From the NCBI RefSeq assembly GCF_905479755.1, contig NZ_CAJQNT010000024.1:1-58690 (forward strand): DNA of 58,690 bases. Direction: 5' to 3'. The translations under genes were made by a program, and so were the position numbers. The notes below the pieces were generated by a model. That model was not told the origin of the DNA. It searched no databases and saw only the letters and a list, made by a program, of their open reading frames with translations. The stretch comes from an uncultured Schumannella sp. (GTDB taxonomy: Bacteria > Actinomycetota > Actinomycetes > Actinomycetales > Microbacteriaceae). Shown here piece by piece: positions 6,986 to 17,559 of the stretch (position 1 is the first letter of the stretch; every line of letters starts with the position of its first letter).

Positions 6986-8837
6986 TGGTTCGGCGCTCGC
7001 GCTCGCGGCCACGCTGCGGGCGCTCGATGACGATGCCCTCGAACGACTGATCCGCGAGCGCCAGGTCAAGCGCCAGGGCATCCGCGACTACTTCGATCTG
7101 GCCGAAGCGCTACTGGATCGCACCTCGATCCAGTCCGCGCTCTCGCGACTGGATCGCCCCACGCTCGCCCTGCTCGCGCTCGCGGGCGAGCTCGCCGGCG
7201 ACACCGGCGCGCCGACGCTCGACCGGCTGAGCTCCACCCTGGGCTCGAACGCGGCCGACACCGAGGAGCGCGTCGAGCGCGCCTTTGCGGCGGGACTGCT
7301 CGGCCGTGAGTCGGGTCGCATCGTGCCGTGGGATGCGGTGGTCGAGCAACTGCGCTCCTGGCCGTCCTTCGGACTGCCGAGCGGCGCCGAGTTGCGACGC
7401 ATCCCCGCCCCCGCCGCCCTGGAACCGGTGAGCGACGCGGATGCGCGTTTCGTCGACCGCGGTGCCGCCGAGCGGGCCTTCAGCACCGTCTCCACCGTGT
7501 TCGAGATCGTGCAGGCCCTGCGGGCGGAACCGGCGCGACGCGTCAGCCGCGGCGGCCTCGCCCTGCCCGATGCCCGCCGCCTCGCCGCCGCTGCCGACAT
7601 CGAGGTCGAAGAACTCGACGTCATGCTCGACCTCGCCGAGCGAGCCGGACTCGTCACGGCCGCGCCACGCGCCTGGTCGGTCACCGATGAACCGGCGAGC
7701 TGGCTGGAGGCGACGCGCCTCGAGCGTTGGCGGGTCCTCGCGGCGGCCTGGCTGTCTCGCCTGCCCGAGGAGCTGCGCGAACTCCTGCACCAGCGCGCGC
7801 ACGCCGTCTGGGGCGAGGGACTGCTCGACTACCTCGACTGGCGCTATCCGGCCGGGCGCGAGTGGGTGCGCGAACGCATCTCGCTGGCGCTCGCGGGCGC
7901 CGAGAAGCTCGGGATCATCGGCTCGAACCGCCCGAGCACCGCCGGATCCACCCTGCTCGCCGAGGGTCCCGATGCCGCCGCGGCCGTCCTCGCGGCGCAC
8001 TTCCCCGCCGAAGTGGAGAAGGTCTATCTGCAGCACGATCTCTCGATCGTCGCCCCGGGACCGCTCGCCCCCGAGCTCGATCGGCGGCTGCGCCTCGTGG
8101 CCGACATCGACGCCCGCGGGCTCGCCTCCAGCTATCGCGTCACCGCCGCGACCGTCACTCGCGCGCTCATCGCGGGCGAGACCGGGGAGACGCTGCTCGA
8201 CTTCCTCGCCGGCATCTCGCTCACCGGGGTGCCGCAACCGCTCGACTACCTGGTGCGCGACACGGCGAGCCACTTCGGCACCCTGCGGGTCGGGCCGGCT
8301 GGCGAGGTCGCCGAGGCGCAGTCGGTGATCCGCTCCACCGATCGTGCCCGCACTCACCAGCTGCTGGTCGATCCGAACCTGGCGCCGATCGCGCTCCGCG
8401 AGCTGGAGGATGGGCGACTCACCTCGCGATTCGCTCCCGAGGTCGTCTACTGGAGCCTGCACGACGCGCGCTACCCGGTGGTCGCCGAGAACGCGGCCGG
8501 GCAGATCGTCACCCTGCAGCGGGCGCGCGCCGTGGGGGATGCCGGTGGGGTCAGCGACGACACCGCCGCGATCGTCGTGGCGCGCCTGCGCGACTCCACC
8601 GGCTCGGTCGCCGAAAGCGGCGACGAGGGTTGGATCGCCCGCCAACTCGAACTCGCCGCCAAGAACAAGGTCGCCGTCGCGGTGCGCGTGCAAATGCCCG
8701 ACGGCACCGAGCAGGAGTTCGTGCTCGAACCGGCGGCCGTCGCGGGCGGCCGCGTGCGCGCGCGCGACCGCAAGTCGGATCTGGAGCGCACGCTCCCGCT
8801 GTCCTCCATCACGGCGGTCGAACCGGTGGGCGACTAA
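6972..8837 (+). CDS. Helicase-associated domain protein (XPB partner)
   Basis: 621 residues, translationally coupled to the gene before it and followed after 10 nt by the XPB helicase. The protein is mostly helical with repeated winged-helix-like parts and a C-terminal part of the Helicase_C_3/XPB-N type; no Walker motif is present. The pair matches Rv0862c-Rv0861c (ercc3) in M. tuberculosis. The likely role is to assist the helicase in DNA unwinding or repair; this is inferred from context. Confidence 0.85.
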   Translation: MAPSSGSALALAATLRALDDDALERLIRERQVKRQGIRDYFDLAEALLDRTSIQSALSRLDRPTLALLALAGELAGDTGAPTLDRLSSTLGSNAADTEERVERAFAAGLLGRESGRIVPWDAVVEQLRSWPSFGLPSGAELRRIPAPAALEPVSDADARFVDRGAAERAFSTVSTVFEIVQALRAEPARRVSRGGLALPDARRLAAAADIEVEELDVMLDLAERAGLVTAAPRAWSVTDEPASWLEATRLERWRVLAAAWLSRLPEELRELLHQRAHAVWGEGLLDYLDWRYPAGREWVRERISLALAGAEKLGIIGSNRPSTAGSTLLAEGPDAAAAVLAAHFPAEVEKVYLQHDLSIVAPGPLAPELDRRLRLVADIDARGLASSYRVTAATVTRALIAGETGETLLDFLAGISLTGVPQPLDYLVRDTASHFGTLRVGPAGEVAEAQSVIRSTDRARTHQLLVDPNLAPIALRELEDGRLTSRFAPEVVYWSLHDARYPVVAENAAGQIVTLQRARAVGDAGGVSDDTAAIVVARLRDSTGSVAESGDEGWIARQLELAAKNKVAVAVRVQMPDGTEQEFVLEPAAVAGGRVRARDRKSDLERTLPLSSITAVEPVGD

Positions 8838-8847
8838 ACTCGATCGG

Positions 8848-10503
8848 ATGACCGGACCCCTGATCGTGCAGAGCGATCGCACGGTGCTTCTCGAAGTCGC
8901 GCATCCGCAGGCCGAGGAGGCACGGCACGAACTCGCCGTGTTCGCCGAGCTGGAACGCGCCCCCGAGCACATGCACAGTTACCGCATCACGCGGCTGGGT
9001 TTGTGGAACGCACGGGCCGCCGGCCACGAGGCCGCGCAGATGCTCGAGACCCTTGAGCGCTACGCCAAGTTCCCGGTGCCGCAGTCGGTCGCGATCGACA
9101 TCGAAGAGACCGTCGGGCGCTACGGGCGGCTCATCATCGACCGCGAGAAGAACGACGACGGCACCCCGGGCGAACTGATCATCACGACGACCGACCCGGC
9201 GGTGCTGCACGAGATCACCCGCAGCGGCAAGGTCGCGCCGCTGCTCGGCATCCGGCGCACCTCCACCGAGTGGACGTTGCAGCCGTGGGCCCGCGGGCAG
9301 ATCAAGCAGGAGCTGCTGAAGCTCGGCTGGCCCGCCGAAGACCACGCCGGTTACACCCCCGGCACCCCGCACGACATCGACCTGGTCGAAGACGGCTGGG
9401 CGCTGCGTGCGTACCAGAAGCAGGCCGTGTCGAACTTCTTCGACGGCGGCTCCGGGGTCGTCGTGCTGCCCTGCGGCGCGGGCAAGACGCTCGTCGGCGC
9501 GGGCGCGATGGCCGAGGCCGACACGACGACGCTGATCCTGGTGACCAACACGGTGAGCGCACGGCAGTGGAAGGCCGAACTGCTGAAGCGCACCACCCTC
9601 ACCGAGGACGAGATCGGCGAGTACTCCGGTCAGGTCAAGGAGATCAAGCCGGTCACGATCGCGACCTACCAGATCCTCACCGCGCGCCGGAAGGGCGAGT
9701 ACGCACACCTGGCACTGCTCGACGCGCTGGATTGGGGCCTCATCGTCTACGACGAGGTGCATCTGCTGCCCGCGCCCGTGTTCAAGCTCACCGCCGAACT
9801 GCAGGCGCGCCGCCGGCTCGGCCTGACCGCGACGCTGGTGCGCGAAGACGGCCGCGAGTCGGACGTGTTCTCGCTCATCGGACCGAAGCGCTTCGACGCC
9901 CCGTGGAAGGAGATCGAGGCGCAGGGCTTCATCTCCCCCGCCTCCTGCTTCGAGGTGCGCATCGACCTGCCGCCGACCGAGCGCCTGGAGTACGCGGCGA
10001 GCGCCGACGACGAGCGCTACCGGATGGCCGCCACCGCGCCCGCGAAGCTCCGCGTCGTGCGCGACCTGGTCGCCAAGCACGCGGGCGAACGCATCCTCGT
10101 CATCGGGCAGTACCTCGACCAGATCGAAGAACTGGCGGATGCGCTGGGTGCCCCGCAACTGACCGGCAGCACGCCCGTCACCGAGCGCGAGCGGCTCTAC
10201 CAGGAGTTCCGTGACGGCACGACGAAGGTGCTCGTCGTCTCGAAGGTCGCGAACTTCTCGGTCGACCTGCCGGAGGCGACCGTCGCGATCCAGGTCTCGG
10301 GTTCCTTCGGCTCCCGCCAGGAGGAGGCTCAGCGCCTCGGCCGACTGCTGCGGCCGAAGGAGAGCGGTCTGCCCGCCAACTTCTACACCCTCGTTGCGCG
10401 CGACACGGTCGACCAGGATTTCGCCCAGAACCGGCAGCGTTTCCTGGCCGAACAGGGCTACAGCTACACGATCCTCGACGCCGACACCCTCGCCGCGGCG
10501 TAG
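8848..10503 (+). CDS. xpb: XPB/Ssl2-type DNA helicase
   Basis: 551 residues. An N-terminal damage-recognition-like domain (about 1-150) precedes the two RecA-like domains. The Walker A motif is Gly-Cys-Gly-Ala-Gly-Lys-Thr near residue 210, Walker B is Asp-Glu-Val-His, then Gly-Leu-Thr-Ala-Thr (motif III) and a C-terminal Arg-Leu-Gly-Arg-Leu-Leu-Arg motif VI. It is a 3'-5' ATP-dependent helicase of the TFIIH-XPB family, thought to act in DNA repair in Actinobacteria. The ATG is preceded by TAAACT at 8835-8840 with a 7-nt spacer and no ribosome-binding site, so an internal leaderless promoter may exist even though it lies in an operon. Confidence 0.93.
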   Translation: MTGPLIVQSDRTVLLEVAHPQAEEARHELAVFAELERAPEHMHSYRITRLGLWNARAAGHEAAQMLETLERYAKFPVPQSVAIDIEETVGRYGRLIIDREKNDDGTPGELIITTTDPAVLHEITRSGKVAPLLGIRRTSTEWTLQPWARGQIKQELLKLGWPAEDHAGYTPGTPHDIDLVEDGWALRAYQKQAVSNFFDGGSGVVVLPCGAGKTLVGAGAMAEADTTTLILVTNTVSARQWKAELLKRTTLTEDEIGEYSGQVKEIKPVTIATYQILTARRKGEYAHLALLDALDWGLIVYDEVHLLPAPVFKLTAELQARRRLGLTATLVREDGRESDVFSLIGPKRFDAPWKEIEAQGFISPASCFEVRIDLPPTERLEYAASADDERYRMAATAPAKLRVVRDLVAKHAGERILVIGQYLDQIEELADALGAPQLTGSTPVTERERLYQEFRDGTTKVLVVSKVANFSVDLPEATVAIQVSGSFGSRQEEAQRLGRLLRPKESGLPANFYTLVARDTVDQDFAQNRQRFLAEQGYSYTILDADTLAAA

Positions 10504-10602
10504 CCCCGGGTGCTCTCCCCCGCAGCCAGCGATCGGCCGCGGCAGTCCGGCCGCCGCTCCCTGGCTGATCCCGCGCCTCCTCTTCGCTGCCTCGCTGCCT
10601 GA

Positions 10603-10671
10603 CGCAAAGTCGGAAGTCCGGCAAGTTCGCCCACGACTCGTGGACGAGGTGCGCAATTCTCCGACTTTGCG
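10603..10671. repeat. 69-bp palindromic intergenic repeat, copy 1
   Basis: Perfect 12-bp terminal inverted repeats, CGCAAAGTCGGA at 603-614 and its complement at 660-671, enclose an inner inverted repeat around CCACGACTCGTGG. A second copy of the same length lies in inverted orientation at 32523-32591, with roughly 78% identity. It sits in the 232-nt gap after the helicase gene; I see no gene in that gap. Likely a REP/MITE-like element. Confidence 0.75.
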
Positions 10672-10735
10672 ACGGGGGATGCCTCCACGAACGCCTGCCC
10701 GCGTCGCCCGTTCACCGGGTCGCGGGCCGGAGCGC

Positions 10736-12367
10736 CTACCGCGCCGCGCGCACCACGTGGCTGCGCGCGTGCGCGACGGCCGCATCCAGCTCGTCGAAAA
10801 GGTGGTTCTCGTGCCGCAGTGCGCGCAGCACCCCGGCGCGCGTGGCGAGCTTCAGGTGCTCGGGTTGGATGCCCTTCACCAGCACCGTGATGCCGCGCCG
10901 CTCAAGCGTCGCCATGAGCTCGGAGACGACGCGCGCGCCGGTCGCGTCGAGCATCTCCAGCTGCGACATGCGCAGGATGACGACCGTGACCCCCTCGATC
11001 GAGCCCACCTTCTCCAGCAGCTGCTCCGCACTCGCGAAGAACAGCGCACCGTCGAGGCGCAGCAGCGCGATGCGATCATCGCCCGGCTCGGCCGGGCCGG
11101 GCAGCGGCTCGCGGTGCACCGCCCCGGAGCGCGACAGCGTCCACAGCGCGAACGCCGCAGCGACCGCGATGCCGATCCCGACCGCGACGATGAGATCGAA
11201 GGCGACCGTCACGATCGCCGTCAGCACGAACACCACGGCGCTTGAGCGCGACGATCCGAGCACGGCGCGCATCGTCGAGACCGAGATCATCCGCACGGCG
11301 GTCACCATCAGCACTCCGGCGAGCGCCGCGAGCGGAATCTCGGAGACCCACCCCGCGGCGAGGGAGACGACCGCGAGCAGCACGACGGCGTGCGTGACCG
11401 CGGCGAGGCGGCTGCGGCCGCCCGCGCGCACGTTGACGGCGGTGCGCGCGATGGCGCCGGTCGCCGGCATGCCGCCGAAGAATCCGGAGGCGATCGAGGC
11501 GAGGCCCTGCCCGACGAGTTCCCGGTCGGCGTCGTAGGCCCCGGTGTCGGCGAGCGAGGCCGCCACGCGTGCCGAGAGCAGCGACTCGATCGCCGCGAGG
11601 GCGGCGATGGCGAAGGCGGGGCCGACGAGCGCCGAGAGCAACTCGGGCGTCACGGCGGGGATCGCGGGGGCGGGAAGCCCCTCAGGCAGCGCGCCGATCG
11701 TCTCCAGCGGCAGCGACGCCAGACTCGCCATCACCGTCACCACAAGAATCGCAATGATCGACCCGGGGATCCCCCGGTGGAGGCGCGGGGCCCCGACCAT
11801 CACCACGGCGACGAACGCGACCGCCGCCAGCGCCCAGGCGAGGTGTTCCGCCTCGACGTGCTGGAGGGCATCCGCCGCCTCGAGAACAGCGCTCGAACTC
11901 GCCCCGGTCTCGACGCCGAGCGCCGAGGGAACCTGCTGCAAAAAGATGATGACGGCGATGCCGAAGGTGAAGCCCTCGATGACCGGCCACGGGATGATCG
12001 TGACCAGGCGACCCCAGCGCACGGCACCGACCGCCAGCACGATCACCCCCGCCATGAGGCTCAGCAGCGGCACGACCCCCGCGCCGGAGGTGGCGACGAT
12101 CGGCCCGAGCACGACCACCATGGCCCCGGTCGGCCCCGAGACCTGGACGTGCGATCCGCCGAAGACGCCGGCGACGATGCCGGCGACGATCGCGGTGACG
12201 AGCCCGGCGGCGGCGCCGACGCCCGAGCTGACCCCGAAGGCGAGGGCGAGGGGCAGCGCCACGATGCCCACGGTGACCCCGGCGACGAGGTCACCGCGCC
12301 AGGTGCGCCCGAGGCGCGCGTAGTCACGCCGCGAGGGCAGCAGGGTGAGCGGTGAACGGCGCGTCAT
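10736..12367 (-). CDS. SulP-family anion transporter
   Basis: 543 residues. About ten to twelve membrane segments (residues 25-400) form a SulP/SLC26 permease core, opened by the typical Arg-Gly-Asp-Leu-Val-Ala-Gly segment and a Gly-Pro-Thr-Gly-Ala-Met motif, and residues about 425-530 form a cytoplasmic STAS domain. It moves an inorganic anion such as sulfate or bicarbonate across the cell membrane; the substrate cannot be read from sequence. Its ATG overlaps the stop of the ArsR gene (ATGA), so the regulator controls it in one operon. Confidence 0.92.
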   Translation of the reverse strand: MTRRSPLTLLPSRRDYARLGRTWRGDLVAGVTVGIVALPLALAFGVSSGVGAAAGLVTAIVAGIVAGVFGGSHVQVSGPTGAMVVVLGPIVATSGAGVVPLLSLMAGVIVLAVGAVRWGRLVTIIPWPVIEGFTFGIAVIIFLQQVPSALGVETGASSSAVLEAADALQHVEAEHLAWALAAVAFVAVVMVGAPRLHRGIPGSIIAILVVTVMASLASLPLETIGALPEGLPAPAIPAVTPELLSALVGPAFAIAALAAIESLLSARVAASLADTGAYDADRELVGQGLASIASGFFGGMPATGAIARTAVNVRAGGRSRLAAVTHAVVLLAVVSLAAGWVSEIPLAALAGVLMVTAVRMISVSTMRAVLGSSRSSAVVFVLTAIVTVAFDLIVAVGIGIAVAAAFALWTLSRSGAVHREPLPGPAEPGDDRIALLRLDGALFFASAEQLLEKVGSIEGVTVVILRMSQLEMLDATGARVVSELMATLERRGITVLVKGIQPEHLKLATRAGVLRALRHENHLFDELDAAVAHARSHVVRAAR

Positions 12368-12777
12368 GGACGCGGGTCGTTCGACGGCGGGAGGGCGGGC
12401 AGCGCCCCGGCCTCGCTGAGGTCGTCGCGCGCGGCCATCAGAACCTCGGTGAGCAGTGCGCGCGCCACGGCGAGCAGGTCGGCGACCTCGGGAAAGGCGA
12501 GCCGGTAGTAGGCCTGGCTCGCGCGCCGCTCGGAGGCGACGAGTCGGTGGCGCTTGAGCACCCCGAGGTGCTGCGAGAGGTGTGAGGCCTCGAGTCCGGT
12601 CTCGGCCAGCAGTTCGCTCACCGAGACCTCGTCCGCCCCGGCCAAAACTTCGAGGATGCGCACCCGCACCGGGTGCGCGAGGCCTTTGAACAGGCCCGCC
12701 TTCACCTCGTAGAGCGGTCGCTGCGTGCGGGACGACCAGAGCGCGGCGCGCTCGTCATCACGAATGGATGAATTCAT
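12364..12777 (-). CDS. ArsR-family winged-helix repressor
   Basis: 137 residues. The winged helix covers about 25-100, with Leu-Ala-His-Pro-Val-Arg-Val-Arg-Ile-Leu-Glu at its start and Ala-Ser-His-Leu-Ser-Gln-His-Leu as recognition helix. No cysteine metal site is present, so it probably senses something other than a thiophilic metal. The start at 12777 was chosen because TATGAT (784-789) lies six bases upstream on the minus strand, a leaderless arrangement, and because a GATGAATTCATC palindrome overlaps it. It probably represses itself and the SulP gene. Confidence 0.85.
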   Translation of the reverse strand: MNSSIRDDERAALWSSRTQRPLYEVKAGLFKGLAHPVRVRILEVLAGADEVSVSELLAETGLEASHLSQHLGVLKRHRLVASERRASQAYYRLAFPEVADLLAVARALLTEVLMAARDDLSEAGALPALPPSNDPRP

Positions 12778-12778
12778 C
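12767..12778. promoter_or_regulatory. Palindromic operator over the arsR start codon
   Basis: GATGAATTCATC is a perfect 12-bp palindrome that covers the ATG and lies just downstream of the predicted -10 box. A near copy of its half-site (GAATTGATG) precedes it. A repressor bound here would block RNA polymerase, which suits autoregulation by the ArsR protein. Binding is inferred. Confidence 0.6.
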
Positions 12779-12853
12779 AATTCATCATATGGCGATGCGC
12801 CCACGGGCGCAGGCTCCCAGATAACACACAGGCAACGCGCAGATACTGGCCCC

Positions 12854-13549
12854 ATGAGCGACGGACCCAAGATTCTCATCGTCGATGACGAGCCCAACAT
12901 CCGCGACCTGCTGACCACGAGCCTGCGTTTCGCCGGCTTCGCGGTCCGCGCCGTCGCCAACGGCGCCCAGGCGATCTCGGCGGTCCTCGAAGAGGAGCCC
13001 GACCTGATCATCCTCGACGTGATGCTGCCCGACATGAACGGATTCGGCGTCACCAAGCGCCTCCGCTCCTCCGGCTACACCGCGCCGATCCTCTTCCTCA
13101 CCGCCAAGGACGACACGGAAGACAAGATCACCGGCCTCACGGTCGGCGGCGACGACTACGTCACCAAGCCCTTCTCGCTCGACGAGATCGTGGCGCGCAT
13201 CAAGGCGATCCTGCGCCGCACCATGAACGACGAGCAGGACGCGATCATCCGCACCGGCGAACTGACGATGGACCAGGACACCCACGAGGTCACCGTCGGC
13301 GACGAGCCGATCGAGCTCTCCCCCACCGAGTTCAAGCTGCTGCGCTACCTCATGCTGAACCCCAACCGGGTGCTGTCGAAGGCGCAGATCCTCGACCACG
13401 TCTGGGAGTACGACTTCAACGGCGACGCCGGCATCGTCGAGAGTTACATCTCGTACCTGCGTCGCAAGCTCGACCAGTTCTCGACCGAGCCGATGATCCA
13501 GACCAAGCGCGGTTTCGGCTACATGCTCAAGACGCCCTCCAAGGCGTAG
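12854..13549 (+). CDS. OmpR/PhoB-family response regulator
   Basis: 231 residues. The receiver domain (1-120) has the acidic pair in Ile-Val-Asp-Asp-Glu, the phosphoacceptor Asp in Ile-Leu-Asp-Val-Met-Leu-Pro and the Lys in Val-Thr-Lys-Pro-Phe; the winged-helix DNA-binding domain occupies about 135-228. It is followed after 28 nt by its histidine kinase. The target genes are unknown. The closest type is the TcrX/MprA/PhoP group of Actinobacteria, which I cannot separate by eye. Confidence 0.92.
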   Translation: MSDGPKILIVDDEPNIRDLLTTSLRFAGFAVRAVANGAQAISAVLEEEPDLIILDVMLPDMNGFGVTKRLRSSGYTAPILFLTAKDDTEDKITGLTVGGDDYVTKPFSLDEIVARIKAILRRTMNDEQDAIIRTGELTMDQDTHEVTVGDEPIELSPTEFKLLRYLMLNPNRVLSKAQILDHVWEYDFNGDAGIVESYISYLRRKLDQFSTEPMIQTKRGFGYMLKTPSKA

Positions 13550-13577
13550 CCCGCCTCGGCGTGGGAGGATCGCCTAC

Positions 13578-15347
13578 GTGTCTCCCCTCTCAGCGTCGTT
13601 CGACCGGTGGTGGAACGGCATCTCGCTGCGCGCGAAGATCACCGGCGTCACGGTCCTGCTGCTGACCTTCGGGCTGACCGTCGCGGGCGCCGGCACCATG
13701 ACGGTGCTGCGCACCTACCTGCTGGAGCGAGTGGATGCGGAACTCGTCACCGAATACTCTGAACTCGACACGGTCATCCCGTTCCAGATGATCCAGGACT
13801 TCGACGAGGTCGACTCCGGCAACACCCCGTTCTACATCGCCGCCGTTTCCGCCTCCGGCCGTCTGATCGACGACAACCTCTCGAGCGCGCAGGCCGACCT
13901 CGGCCCCGACGTCTCCCGCCTCACCCTGCAGTACGTCATCGGGCTCGAGGGCGGGCTGACCCTCACCAACGAGGCGAAGACCAGCGAGTGGCGCGTGATC
14001 ACCGCCCCGCTGCGCATCGGTGGCGGCTCCGAGCAGGCGACCCTCGTGATCGGGCTGAACCTACGCGAGACGAACGCCATCATCGCGCGCTACACGCTCA
14101 TCTACTTCCTGTTCGCGCTCGCCGTCGTCATCTTCGGCGCGGCGACGACACAGCTGCTGGTCACGAGCACGTTCGCGCCGTTGCGCGACGTCGAAGAGAC
14201 GGCGGCGAGATTCGCCAACGGCGACTTCGCCCAGCGCCTCGGCGGGGCGACACCCAACACCGAGGTCGGCCGCCTGAACCGCTCCCTCAACACGATGCTC
14301 GCGCGCATCGACCGCGCCTTCGCCGAGCGACAACGCGCCGTCGAACAGATGCGGCGCTTCGTCGGCGACGCCTCCCACGAGCTGCGCACCCCGCTCGTGT
14401 CGCTGCGCGGCTACGCCGAGCTGTACCGGATGGGCGCGATTCAGAAGCCGGAGGACGTCGCCCAGGCGATGGACCGCATCGAGCGCGAAGCGATCCGCAT
14501 GGGCGGTCTGGTGGAGGACCTGCTCGAGCTCGCACGCCTCGATGAGGATCGGCCGCCGCAGCTCGTCGCCCTCGACCTGCTGCCGATCGCCCACGACGCC
14601 GCCCTCGATGCCGCCGCCTCGAACCCCTCGCGTCAGATCCGCGTGGTCACCCGGCCCGCGGTGGAAGCCCCCCGCGAGACCCCCGAGCACCCCACCGCCG
14701 ACGCGCCCCCCGTTGAGGATGCGGCGACCGCCAAGCCGGCGCGCCGCGGCTCCCGCGGACGCGGCCGCAAAGAGTCCCCGGCCGAGCCGCCGGTCACCAC
14801 CGGCGCGATCGCGATCGCGGGCTCCACCTGGGCGCGGCTGCGTCGCCGTCGTGGCGCGAAGGATCCGGTGCCGCCGCCGGTTCGGCCGCTTCCTCCGGCG
14901 CCGGAGCCCGACGCGATCGGCCCGATCGTTCTCGCCGAGGAGAACAAGATCCGCCAGGTCGTCACCAACCTGCTCGGCAACGCAACCCGCTTCAGTCCCG
15001 ACGGCAGCCCGATCGAGGTGGAGGTCGGCGTGGACCGGGCCGGGGGCTACGGGCAGATCGCGATCATCGACCACGGCGAGGGCATCCCGCCGCAGTTGCG
15101 CGAGAAGATCTTCCAGCGCTTCTGGCGCGCCGACACGTCGCGCACGCGCGAGACCGGCGGCAGCGGTTTGGGCCTCGCGATCGTCGCCGGGATCGTGCAG
15201 AAGCACAACGGGCACGTCGAGGTGCTCGAGACGCCGGGCGGTGGCGCGACCTTCCGGGTGAGCCTTCCGCTCGTCCCCAGCGCGCCGTCGGTCGAGGTCT
15301 CACCCGACGAGGCAGCCGAGGGCGCGGAGCCGACCGCGCGCCCCTAG
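13578..15347 (+). CDS. Sensor histidine kinase with a long disordered insert
   Basis: 589 residues from a GTG with GGAGG upstream. TM1 is at about 21-44, an extracellular sensor region at 45-170, TM2 at about 171-195 and a HAMP domain at 196-248. The dimer/phosphoacceptor domain holds His267 in Ser-His-Glu-Leu-Arg. A Pro/Ala/Arg-rich, low-complexity segment of about 85 residues (359-446) then interrupts the first part of the ATPase domain, and the N box (Asn468 region), G1 (Asp-His-Gly-Glu-Gly) and G2 (Gly-Ser-Gly-Leu-Gly-Leu) follow. It pairs with the preceding regulator. Confidence 0.92.
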   Translation: MSPLSASFDRWWNGISLRAKITGVTVLLLTFGLTVAGAGTMTVLRTYLLERVDAELVTEYSELDTVIPFQMIQDFDEVDSGNTPFYIAAVSASGRLIDDNLSSAQADLGPDVSRLTLQYVIGLEGGLTLTNEAKTSEWRVITAPLRIGGGSEQATLVIGLNLRETNAIIARYTLIYFLFALAVVIFGAATTQLLVTSTFAPLRDVEETAARFANGDFAQRLGGATPNTEVGRLNRSLNTMLARIDRAFAERQRAVEQMRRFVGDASHELRTPLVSLRGYAELYRMGAIQKPEDVAQAMDRIEREAIRMGGLVEDLLELARLDEDRPPQLVALDLLPIAHDAALDAAASNPSRQIRVVTRPAVEAPRETPEHPTADAPPVEDAATAKPARRGSRGRGRKESPAEPPVTTGAIAIAGSTWARLRRRRGAKDPVPPPVRPLPPAPEPDAIGPIVLAEENKIRQVVTNLLGNATRFSPDGSPIEVEVGVDRAGGYGQIAIIDHGEGIPPQLREKIFQRFWRADTSRTRETGGSGLGLAIVAGIVQKHNGHVEVLETPGGGATFRVSLPLVPSAPSVEVSPDEAAEGAEPTARP

Positions 15348-15356
15348 CCTCGCCGC

Positions 15357-15647
15357 ATGACGCGATACCAGGTGGACAGTGAGGCGGTCGTCGCGGCGAC
15401 CGCGAACGTTCGGGCGGCGATCGCCCGCATTCAAGGCGAAGTGAGCGCGCTGCACGCGCAACTCGTCGATCTTCAGTCGTCGTGGACCGGCCCTGCGGCC
15501 ACGGCGTTTCACGGCGTCGTCGGCGAATGGCGTGCGACCCAGCAGCGGGTTGAAGAGAACCTCGCCGCGCTCAACGCGGCGCTCGCCCAGGCCGGCCAGC
15601 ACTACGCCCAGGTCGAGGAGCAGAACGCGCGCATGTTCCTGCGCTGA
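15357..15647 (+). CDS. WXG100-family (ESAT-6-like) protein
   Basis: 96 residues forming a helical hairpin with Ser-Trp-Thr-Gly (the WXG turn near residue 41) and a second helix. WXG100 proteins are usually substrates of type VII secretion, but no secretion genes lie nearby. No ribosome-binding site; TAGCCT at 15345-15350 lies six bases before the ATG and overlaps the kinase stop codon, so the mRNA may be leaderless. It is followed by a strong terminator. Confidence 0.88.
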   Translation: MTRYQVDSEAVVAATANVRAAIARIQGEVSALHAQLVDLQSSWTGPAATAFHGVVGEWRATQQRVEENLAALNAALAQAGQHYAQVEEQNARMFLR

Positions 15648-15663
15648 CCGCGGGGACGCGAAA

Positions 15664-15695
15664 CGGGCGGCCCCTCCGTGAGGAGGGACCGCCCG
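15664..15695. terminator. Terminator after the WXG100 gene
   Basis: A 14-bp stem (15664-15677 with 15682-15695, one mismatch) and a 4-nt loop. It is preceded by AAA and followed by TTCGTT. It stops the WXG100 transcript and may also act on the opposite strand coming from groEL. Confidence 0.8.
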
Positions 15696-15713
15696 TTCGT
15701 TGAGGCTGGGTTG

Positions 15714-15746
15714 AGATCTCGATACGGCCGTCGGCCTACTCGATCT
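15714..15746. repeat. Imperfect palindromic repeat beyond groEL
   Basis: AGATCTCGATACGGCC (15714-15729) is an imperfect inverted repeat of GGCCTACTCGATCT (15733-15746). From memory, similar AGATCTCGATACG...CTACTCGATC repeats are common between genes in Microbacteriaceae. It is followed by a second stem-loop. Confidence 0.45.
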
Positions 15747-15788
15747 TGACCCTTCAGCTGAACCTTCTACGAAGCTTCAGCTTGCGGG

Positions 15789-15791
<3 letters not shown>
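15747..15791 (-). terminator. Stem-loop at the groEL stop codon
   Basis: TGACCC (15747-15752) pairs with GGGTCA (15786-15791), and inside it AGCTGAA (756-762) pairs with TTCAGCT (776-782). The outer arm includes the groEL stop codon. There is no T-run after it on the minus strand, so termination is less certain than 3' end protection. Confidence 0.45.
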
Positions 15792-17471
<1,680 letters not shown>

Positions 17472-17498
17472 TCAGCGAGCGCCCGTTTCGGGCGTCCT

Positions 17499-17525
17499 TT
17501 AGCACTCACAATGCGCGAGTGCCAG
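17499..17525 (-). promoter_or_regulatory. CIRCE operator, promoter-distal copy
   Basis: TTAGCACTC, nine bases, then GAGTGCCAG: the left half matches the CIRCE consensus fully and the right half at six of nine positions (consensus GAGTGCTAA). It lies about 82 nt upstream of the groEL start, just downstream of the predicted promoter. HrcA is the known CIRCE repressor; its gene is not in the window. Confidence 0.85.
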
Positions 17526-17530
17526 AGGCC

Positions 17531-17559
17531 ATTCTGGCACTCGCCCTAGGCGAGTGCAA
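17531..17559 (-). promoter_or_regulatory. groEL: Predicted groEL promoter
   Basis: On the minus strand TTGCAC (17554-17559) and CAGAAT (17531-17536) are separated by 17 bases, close to a sigma-A promoter. The -35 and spacer are the second CIRCE element, so a bound HrcA would exclude RNA polymerase. Confidence 0.55.
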
